This document shows, piece after piece, positions 9,501-11,650 of a stretch of DNA of 11,650 nt (positions are counted from its first letter, which is position 1; the number at the start of each line of letters is the position of its first letter). This DNA is from Physocladia obscura. Its lineage: Eukaryota; Chytridiomycota; Chytridiomycetes; Chytridiales; Chytriomycetaceae. Location: NCBI GenBank assembly GCA_027596945.1, contig JADGJH010001147.1, positions 1-11,650 on the forward strand. Reading direction: 5' to 3'. The notes below the pieces were generated by a model. The model was not told the DNA's origin and made no database searches. It worked only from the letters and a program-made list of their open reading frames with translations. The position numbers and the translations under genes are program-made.

Positions 9501-10827
9501 CAATGAAAGACGCAGTTTTAACTTGCAGCGCTTTGAACTCAGAATAAGCGACACGATTTTTAATTTCGGGACAGACGCCGAAAAAAACTTTGTTTTCTTC
9601 AGCAGCGCGATCGTGTGCGGCTTTTTGAAGTTTTGGTTGAAGACAAAGTGCCTTGTTGAAAAATTTATTTTCATGTGTTATCAAGACTGAAAAATATGAA
9701 AAACAAAAATATATAAAAATATTACCTCCATAATTAAAGGCACAAACGCTGGAACATTTATATTGACAAATTGTCGATGTACTTGCAGCAATAGGGCGAT
9801 TATGATTGGACACTCAGTCAATACTTTAAAGCTTGTCATACTATGGCCAAGTGTTCTATTTGAATCTTCGGAAGCTCCGGGGGCGGCTGGGCTATTTGCT
9901 TGAGCAGACGTAGAGTTTGGCTGAAAAGTCAGAGGGGAAAAAAAATAATCAGCAGCAAGTTACATCTGAAAAACAAAAATTCTCGCGAGAAACCTCGTCA
10001 AAAGTATCAGACACAGCTTTTTTCATATTTTTATACATTTCGAGAACAACGTCAAAAAAAGCTTGGACGTGATCTTCGAGTTCGACTTTGAAAGTTTTGT
10101 GCAACTCGACAATGACTTTGAGCGACACGACCGCGTTTTCTTCGTTATCGGATTTAAGAACCTGCATTAGAACTCCCATCAGATCGGTCGAATAGTTTCG
10201 AAGGTGTTCAGTAAGAGGAAATCGATGGATGATTTCGAGGATAATATTGCGAAGTTTCTGTATTATGATTGCAAAACAAATTAATAAATAAATATTAATA
10301 GAGGGCTGAATCACTAAGATTTCGAATTTCCATAATAAAAATACAAATGCATCTGAAATACAGAATCGACTCACGTGTTCAGGCGAAGCAGACGAAAACG
10401 AAACTTCTGTGTTCCCCAATATGTGCCAAAATGCCGGAACACAACAGGCCAAAAAGCGGGGATATTCAATTGACTGGACGATTTCGATGGATTCTCTGAT
10501 TTCCGATACAATTTTTACTTTCACTGGTATATCTGTTTGGTTGTTTGTGTCCGGGGTGTCAGAATGCGAGGTTAAAGTGGTTTCTTTCGGTCAACGACAT
10601 AATTATGTGATATGTATGATTACCAACGGATGAATCAACCAGACGGGACGCATAGACTATAACGGTCGTTTTGGAAATTAAATAAATAAGCGATGAATCA
10701 AATCAGAGCTGGTGAATTCAAACTAACGCTCACAAGTGGCACTATCCAATGCCTGGAAATAAACGGAAGTAAAACATATTAGAGAATGCATATACATTGT
10801 TCGGATTTGCGAATCACTAACCACCAT
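1..10827 (-). CDS. TRA1: Tra1/TRRAP-family PIKK pseudokinase scaffold of SAGA/NuA4 (3' end outside window)
   Basis: Tra1 is the very large nuclear HEAT-repeat protein through which transcription activators recruit the SAGA and NuA4 acetyltransferase complexes. It belongs to the PIKK family but is a catalytically dead kinase. Sixteen exon segments give 3272 codons: 10822-10827, 10728-10752, 10624-10656, 10375-10532, 9994-10257, 9726-9920, 9388-9651, 9196-9323, 8941-9137, 6717-8887, 5797-6646, 4399-5750, 1820-4345, 1184-1766, 577-1127, 1-515. All 15 introns are GT-AG and every junction keeps phase. Diagnostic motifs include RSIGGGRFE (about residue 762), CLTVPVRLNVL, QGLRTLELCIDNL, ILGKLGGRNRR (about 893), KPLRALPFALQIG, YFKVEIGKKLLDH, KTEPFPT-like HEAT loops, and FAT-start GLWRRR (about 2608). 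Yeast Tra1 is about 3744 residues, so FRB, pseudokinase and FATC regions should lie beyond position 1. Family assignment is near certain; the exact N-terminus is less so. Confidence 0.97.
190..458 (-). other. Region encoding an Ala/Thr/acidic disordered linker
   Basis: The encoded stretch has an Ala-rich start, a TPASFAQTPAPAATPGE segment, an acidic run (IDVIEGEEDKTVDDV), an alanine run (VEAAVAAAG, mostly GCA codons) and a Ser/Gly/Asn end. It has no predicted fold and contains no stop. Confidence 0.8.
516..576 (-). other. Intron 15 (61 nt)
   Basis: The donor is GTTTGC and the acceptor TTTTCATTCCAG, in phase 0, splitting the conserved SYPQ-(S)LHFQLR motif. The other regular introns are 9324-9387, 9138-9195, 8888-8940, 1128-1183 and 10657-10727. 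Confidence 0.92.
577..1127 (-). CDS. TRA1: Tra1 exon 15: FAT domain
   Basis: This exon encodes residues 2918-3101. The first codon is split T|AT (Tyr) and the exon begins YKLREQAKCHFQ. It continues with GLDVINNTNLHYFSKPQSAE, FFTLKGVFLSKMGLHDDAVQ, GLAKAWAAWGQYNDQLF, AVQCYLQAAGIYNNARSRK, SLWYWITFIPQLLMALSGKE and IAKSYPQ. These match yeast KLREQAKCHYQ, AEFFTLKGMFLSKL, CYLQAAGLYKNSK and VPVWYWITFIPQLLTSL-type sequence. Confidence 0.97.
1184..1766 (-). CDS. TRA1: Tra1 exon 14: FAT domain
   Basis: This exon encodes residues 2724-2918. Landmarks are [100 protein letters not shown] and IYTLPNIEIPEAF. The yeast counterparts ([54 protein letters not shown]) are nearly identical. This alpha-solenoid (TPR-like) segment wraps the pseudokinase in PIKK structures. 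Confidence 0.97.
1767..1819 (-). other. Intron 13 (53 nt) with an upstream AG
   Basis: The donor is GTTTGC, TTTTAAC is a possible branch site, and the acceptor is TTTGCCCAG. The nearer TATCAG (AG at 1778-1779) lies 11 nt upstream and would shift the frame to an early stop. The chosen junction reads ARKK-IFEAFLTLL, matching yeast RRQMFKTFLALQ. Confidence 0.88.
1820..4345 (-). CDS. TRA1: Tra1 exon 13: end of HEAT ring and start of FAT domain
   Basis: At 2526 nt this is the longest exon (residues 1882-2723). It begins IFVALLRAHQSEIRVLVKQA and has an acidic loop (GADQTMGTDDTDAETAAGAS), as yeast does at the same place. It continues with FPTLKEKASLVYQMMIFETR, RTELTVRLENAFLMGTKSEN, IIGIQNWEYLSDTFWIRQSL and LPPYLIKYIGKNFNAWHISL. 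The FAT domain opens at about residue 2605 with [51 protein letters not shown] and LSKHEGNTELLLESAWRLSD. All are strongly conserved in Tra1. Confidence 0.97.
4346..4398 (-). other. Intron 12 (53 nt) with an in-frame decoy AG
   Basis: The donor is GTTTGC and the acceptor TCGAACTAG. A nearer AG (CCGCTAG, AG at 4364-4365) is exactly 18 nt upstream and in frame, but it would bring in TTA TAA, a stop, at once. The junction IQ-IFVALLR matches yeast TQVFVALLR. Confidence 0.9.
4399..5750 (-). CDS. TRA1: Tra1 exon 12: HEAT ring
   Basis: This exon encodes residues 1431-1881. Landmarks are KLPKELLQAGLKPILVNLQE, LTVSGLDGLARLLELLTSYF, KVEIGKKLLDHCRLW, ILNVFHLLPAAANCFLEEL, SSPFRKPLIKYLNRYSSEAL, LVHHKIWQGVEH, LLQFTTLLIQSA, DSTCKQAAYVTLANFIQEF and TPPKIAIQ. 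They match yeast KLPKELLQNGLKPLL, VPGLDALSKLLELL, ARYLNRFH and KQSAYLVTSYFI in order. Confidence 0.96.
5751..5796 (-). other. Intron 11 (46 nt, shortest) with an upstream AG
   Basis: The donor is GTTTGT and the acceptor AATAATAG. An earlier AG (TTTTCTAG, AG at 5770-5771) lies 19 nt upstream; it would leave only a 27-nt intron and shift the frame. Phase 1 (G|GT) is confirmed by the YQGLALVL junction. Confidence 0.88.
5797..6646 (-). CDS. TRA1: Tra1 exon 11: HEAT solenoid
   Basis: This exon encodes residues 1148-1431. It starts with IDELPIFHIMASKFNSCCYK and EWFEKSAGCLGISIL. It goes on through ELEFLKALLYVLKDVSP, FSKPLRALPFALQIGHIDAI, TYCLSLRPTFLAFDDQL, ALALADAEDQAL and NTRARIIAVFFKSLYAKSSE. Yeast has the same order (GGVLGIKVL, LLFVLKD, AKPLRALPFTMQIGNVDAIT, IRIRILAVFFKTM). 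Confidence 0.96.
6647..6716 (-). other. Intron 10 (70 nt)
   Basis: The donor is GTAAGA, followed by a long T/C-rich run and a TTGCTAAT branch site. The acceptor is TTTTAATTCAG. It is the most consensus-like intron of the gene, in phase 0. Confidence 0.9.
6717..8887 (-). CDS. TRA1: Tra1 exon 10: core HEAT solenoid
   Basis: This 2171-nt exon (residues 424-1147) holds the most conserved part of the N-terminal solenoid. In order it shows ALKFTAMKN, LLALRGFNPPN, FSAEEVDLFRRIFHDGLKCF, FGGLLLRFLVDRIEHI, LLRALFRSIGGGRFEALYQE, ELCLTVPVRLNVLLPFLNLL, SQGLRTLELCIDNLTQDFLE, ALWKHLRPLPY and TLRILGKLGGRNRRLL. Around residues 1010-1045 there is a polar acidic loop (VHDSDPMELDGPGDSSRASI), likely disordered, as in other Tra1 proteins. 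The exon ends with SKNGKMT at a GTAAGA donor. Confidence 0.97.
8941..9137 (-). CDS. TRA1: Tra1 exon 9: HEAT repeats
   Basis: This exon encodes residues 358-424, PLAHSILVDLIHHIRSNLSE through LSSTIHMYSKNLHDDTLAPN to CSKLLINLVECLSDSSKPI. It matches yeast RPLAYSTVADFIHNIRSEL and AKLLLNLVERIL. The last codon, N, is split A|AC by a 53-nt intron with a TATTAACA branch site. Confidence 0.93.
9196..9323 (-). CDS. TRA1: Tra1 exon 8: HEAT repeats
   Basis: This exon encodes residues 316-358, ELLVAIRHIWYTEFRVSFIK to NENVLIGAGVTSHETLR. It is equivalent to yeast ELLHATRHIL...DERILIGNGFTMHETLR. The final arginine codon is split (AG|A) by a 58-nt intron. Confidence 0.93.
9388..9651 (-). CDS. TRA1: Tra1 exon 7: HEAT repeats
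   Basis: This exon encodes residues 228-315, ALCLQPKLQKAAHDRAAEEN through VAYSEFKALQVKTASFIAYI to VGLLKDCPPEASATRK. It matches yeast RPAYCDFILAQIKATSFLAY and LLQDCPSELSSARK. It ends at a GTATTT donor in phase 0. Confidence 0.92.
9652..9725 (-). other. Intron 6 (74 nt) with an upstream decoy acceptor
   Basis: The donor is GTAATA. The first strong-looking acceptor, TATTTTTCAG (AG at 9687-9688), would put TCT TGA, a stop, right after the exon. The acceptor 35 nt further on, TTCAACAAG, keeps phase 0 and joins LIME to ALCLQPKLQKAA, aligning without a gap to yeast LIMNLLNIQIKQQQEA. A good branch site, TTGATAAC, lies between the two AGs. Confidence 0.85.
9726..9920 (-). CDS. TRA1: Tra1 exon 6: Ser/Ala-rich loop and HEAT helix pair
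   Basis: This exon encodes residues 163-227. It opens with a low-complexity loop (PNSTSAQANSPAAPGASEDS), where yeast also has a disordered acidic/Ser loop. It continues with SFKVLTECPIIIALLLQVHR and VNINVPAFVPLIME, matching yeast FSFKILSECPITMVTLYSSY and LPEFTPLIMN. The frame is set by this homology and differs from the longer overlapping open frame. Confidence 0.88.
9921..9993 (-). other. Intron 5 (73 nt, or 43 nt with the downstream donor)
   Basis: The acceptor TCTGACTTTTCAG is clear. Two donors, GTTTCT at 9993 and GTAACT at 9963, are both in phase 0. The 73-nt form is closer to the other introns in length; GTAACT is the better donor sequence. Confidence 0.7.
9994..10257 (-). CDS. TRA1: Tra1 exon 5: first HEAT repeats
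   Basis: This exon encodes residues 75-162, KLRNIILEIIHRFPLTEHLR through SDNEENAVVSLKVIVELHKT to KAVSDTFDE. It corresponds to yeast KLRNSMLDIFNRC...NEENGILCMKILTTLFKSF. The 3' boundary is placed at GAG|GTTTCT. A second in-phase donor, GAT|GTAACT (exon end 9964), would add ten residues and leave a 43-nt intron. Confidence 0.85.
10258..10374 (-). other. Intron 4 (117 nt, longest in the gene)
   Basis: The donor is GTGAGT and the acceptor is ATCATAATACAG. It contains in-frame stops and splits the conserved SPE(H/Q)-KLRN motif precisely. It is about twice the median intron length here. Confidence 0.85.
10375..10532 (-). CDS. TRA1: Tra1 exon 4: N-terminal HEAT start
   Basis: This exon encodes residues 22-74. 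It runs from DIPVKVKIVSEIRESIEIV through EYPRFLACCVPAFWHIL to SSASPEH, ending at a GTGAGT donor. It matches yeast SELYDIMELL...DYHFFLQAVIPLLL and the SPEQKLRN junction, which falls exactly at the splice site. Confidence 0.88.
10533..10623 (-). other. Intron 3 (91 nt)
   Basis: The donor is GTAATC, the branch-like TTCTGAC lies at about 10557-10563, and the acceptor is CCAAACAG. A nearer AG (CGAAAG, exon end 10583) would give a 40-nt intron. It is also phase-compatible and would insert 17 residues (ETTLTSHSD...NQT) that have no counterpart in yeast. I prefer the 91-nt form because it restores gapless alignment. Confidence 0.7.
10624..10656 (-). CDS. TRA1: Tra1 micro-exon 3 (33 nt, YASRLVDSSV)
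   Basis: The exon is flanked by a CGTTATAG acceptor and a GTAATC donor, in phase 1 on both sides. It encodes the conserved N-terminal FASRF-like motif of Tra1. Joined to exon 4 it reads YASRLVDSSVDIPVKVKIVS, which lines up without a gap against yeast FASRFRDDD...STLSEL. Skipping the exon keeps the frame (33 nt = 11 codons) but deletes the conserved motif. Confidence 0.75.
10728..10752 (-). CDS. TRA1: Tra1 exon 2 (25 nt)
   Basis: This small exon encodes ALDSATCE plus the first base of the next codon. It lies between the TTTCCAG acceptor and a GTTAGT donor. A second donor, GTGAGC, sits 6 nt upstream (exon end 10734) in the same phase; its use would remove two residues and give SATFYASRL instead of SATCELYASRL. 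Both fit the family equally well by eye. Confidence 0.65.
10753..10821 (-). other. Intron 1 (69 nt, stop-free in frame)
   Basis: The donor is GTTAGT, there is a CTCTAAT branch-site candidate, and the acceptor is TTTATTTCCAG. The signals look real, but the length is 23 codons with no stop in the coding frame, so the sequence alone cannot separate a true intron from coding sequence. Confidence 0.6.
10822..10827 (-). CDS. TRA1: Tra1 coding exon 1 (start codon, 6 coding nt)
   Basis: The proposed start is ATG GTG followed at once by a GTTAGT donor. The 6 nt plus the 25 nt and 33 nt of the next two exons give the phase needed to join exon 4. The start is the least certain part of the model: intron 1 is 69 nt and stop-free in this frame, so retention would add 23 residues, and in-frame ATGs inside it (for example at 10795-10797) could serve instead. 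A short leader before the YASRL motif, as in yeast Tra1, favours splicing. Confidence 0.55.
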
Positions 10828-10866
10828 TGCTGTTGGGTTTGTTCCTCGTTCGTTTGCTGATTGCTG

Positions 10867-10886
10867 AGAAAAAAAAGGAAGGGGGA
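10867..10886 (-). promoter_or_regulatory. Pyrimidine-rich tract just upstream of the start
   Basis: On the coding strand this reads CCCCCTTCC followed by a T run and then CTCAG, about 40 nt before the ATG. CT-rich tracts often lie just upstream of fungal transcription starts. The tract plus CAG also looks like a splice acceptor (AG at 10864-10865), so a 5'UTR intron is possible. Confidence 0.4.
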
Positions 10887-10910
10887 TTCAGATTTGTGCA
10901 CGGCAAAAAT

Positions 10911-10920
10911 GTCACGTGAC
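10911..10920. promoter_or_regulatory. E-box palindrome GTCACGTGAC
   Basis: This perfect 10-bp palindrome has a CACGTG core and lies about 85 bp upstream of the proposed ATG. It fits the RTCACRTGAY consensus known for the fungal bHLH factor Cbf1 and is also a general bHLH/bHLH-Zip site. That it controls TRA1 is inferred from its position. Confidence 0.65.
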
Positions 10921-10939
10921 CTGAACCAACAAGTAATCA

Positions 10940-10958
10940 CTTTGAACACTGTTCAAAG
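10940..10958. repeat. Inverted repeat 8-3-8 (arms CTTTGAAC / GTTCAAAG)
   Basis: The two 8-bp arms are perfectly complementary across a 3-nt ACT spacer, 20 bp upstream of the E-box. It may be a dimeric transcription-factor site or, if transcribed, a small hairpin. The factor is unknown. Confidence 0.6.
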
Positions 10959-11161
10959 ATTTTGCGATCAATCTTACGAAAGTACAATTTATGCTAGTGC
11001 CCATTACTGTACAATTACCTTGAAAAAATAAATTCGCTGATCGCGCTATATGCGAAAAAATGATATCGAAAAAGCATATTAAGTTAAAAAACGAACAGCA
11101 ACCGATAGTTTATTGGATGGTAAATTAATTGAAAATTTTGTTGAAACAAAGTGAGAAACTC

Positions 11162-11180
11162 CTTATTTGAAACAAATAAG
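11162..11180. repeat. Inverted repeat 8-3-8 (arms CTTATTTG / CAAATAAG)
   Basis: The 8-bp arms are perfect around an AAA spacer, about 335 bp upstream of the ATG. Geometry is identical to the repeat at 10940-10958 but the sequence differs. In AT-rich DNA chance is a real possibility. Confidence 0.5.
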
Positions 11181-11616
11181 AAAATTCTCTCAACATAGCA
11201 TAGATGGAAAAAATAAACGAGAGTGTCACGAAATCAGAACAGCAGAAGAAAAATAAAAACATAATAAACAAAAGGCGTAGAATAAAAAATTGATTCACAT
11301 TGAACAGTCCAGAATGTTTCCAAATTTCAAACAGATTCTATGACAAAAGATTATCCAACCAAAGCTTCGGAAATGCCAACTAGGTTTGTTTTCTTTTGTC
11401 TTTGAATTCAAACCATCGCCAACCTGTCCTTTCCATCAAACACTCGATCACCACTGCACAGGGAGCCTGCATTTTTAGTTATCCAATTGTTGGACCATGT
11501 AGATTATACATTAAGCTTGTCCTTTTTTTTACAGTTGTTCGCACAAAAAATATTTTTGAAAAATTTCTAAAACCTTCAGTAATAGCTTATTTTAGTTTTT
11601 CATTTTTCCGTTTTTT

Positions 11617-11626
11617 CTTATATAAG
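11617..11626. promoter_or_regulatory. Possible TATA element, palindrome CTTATATAAG
   Basis: TATATAAG reads the same on both strands. On the plus strand it lies about 20 nt before an ATG at 11642-11644 at the window edge. On the minus strand it is nearly 800 nt from the TRA1 start, too far for its core promoter unless there is a long or spliced leader. Confidence 0.3.
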
Positions 11627-11650
11627 GAAGAGGAGCCTTTAATGATACAT

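Larger units (their letters stand above)
10828..11650. other. Non-coding 5' flank of TRA1 (823 nt)
   Basis: This AT-rich DNA lies upstream of the proposed start codon. No frame gives a convincing conserved protein. It contains the promoter-type sites listed separately, poly-T/A tracts and a CCAAT-type sequence on the minus strand at 11112-11116. The far end may belong to a neighbouring gene, but the window stops before that can be judged. Confidence 0.7.

Noticed and set aside
9256..9813. 185-codon minus-strand frame starting SNHNRPIAAS and reading through to exon 8
   Set aside because: It mixes the wrong frame of exon 6 with exon 7 and two introns. The homologous frame upstream is IIIALLLQVHR...LIME.
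10559..10600. ATG reading MSLTERN, resembling the first residues of yeast Tra1 (MSLTEQ)
   Set aside because: The frame stops after 13 codons, is out of phase with exon 4 and has no donor inside it. It lies in intron 3, so the likeness is probably chance.
10982..11016. Direct repeat GTACAATT, 27 bp apart
   Set aside because: Eight-bp repeats are expected by chance in this AT-rich flank, and there are no terminal inverted repeats or mobile-element genes.
11390..11465. tRNA-like A-box (GATCGAGTGTTTGATGG) and B-box (GGTTTGAATTC) on the minus strand
   Set aside because: The spacing is too short for a tRNA, the B-box has mismatches, and no acceptor stem or anticodon arm can be formed.
1..11650. 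Possible pseudogene, frameshift, mobile-element insertion or novel multi-gene system
   Set aside because: All 16 coding segments are intact and in phase, conserved motifs are continuous, and no transposase, repeat array or second gene is seen.

Overview
The window is a stretch of a eukaryotic nuclear genome, most likely fungal. It is almost filled by one large multi-exon gene on the minus strand, the 5' five-sixths or so of a Tra1/TRRAP gene. Tra1 is the giant PIKK-family pseudokinase that acts as the activator-binding scaffold of the SAGA and NuA4 histone acetyltransferase complexes. The translated exons align almost without gaps to fungal Tra1 from the N-terminus (a Y/F-A-S-R-L/F motif) through the HEAT solenoid into the FAT domain. 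The window ends (position 1) before the FRB-like, pseudokinase and FATC regions. Short introns (46-117 nt, median 64), AT-rich DNA and Tra1 motifs closer to fungi than to animal TRRAP suggest a fungus. An early-diverging, chytrid-like lineage is my guess, held with low to moderate confidence.

Layout, reading the minus strand from right to left. Positions 11650-10828 are non-coding upstream DNA. They hold a perfect 10-bp E-box palindrome, two 19-bp inverted repeats of identical 8-3-8 geometry, a pyrimidine tract and, near the edge, a palindromic TATATAAG. Positions 10827-8941 hold nine small exons, including coding pieces of 6, 25 and 33 nt. Positions 8887-577 hold exons of 2171, 850, 1352, 2526, 583 and 551 nt. 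Positions 515-1 are the start of exon 16, which carries a low-complexity Ala/Thr/acidic linker and runs off the window.

The 16 exon segments total 9818 nt (3272 codons plus 2 nt). The phases agree at all 15 junctions and there is no internal stop or frameshift, so the gene looks intact. Four acceptors (introns 6, 11, 12, 13) lie beyond a nearer AG that would break the reading frame. The 5' end has credible splicing alternatives, which are set out in the entries.

I found no tRNA, rRNA, mobile element or CRISPR array, and no convincing second protein gene. The unusual material is in splicing, the 5' micro-exons, the promoter palindromes and the linker insertion rather than a new multi-gene system.
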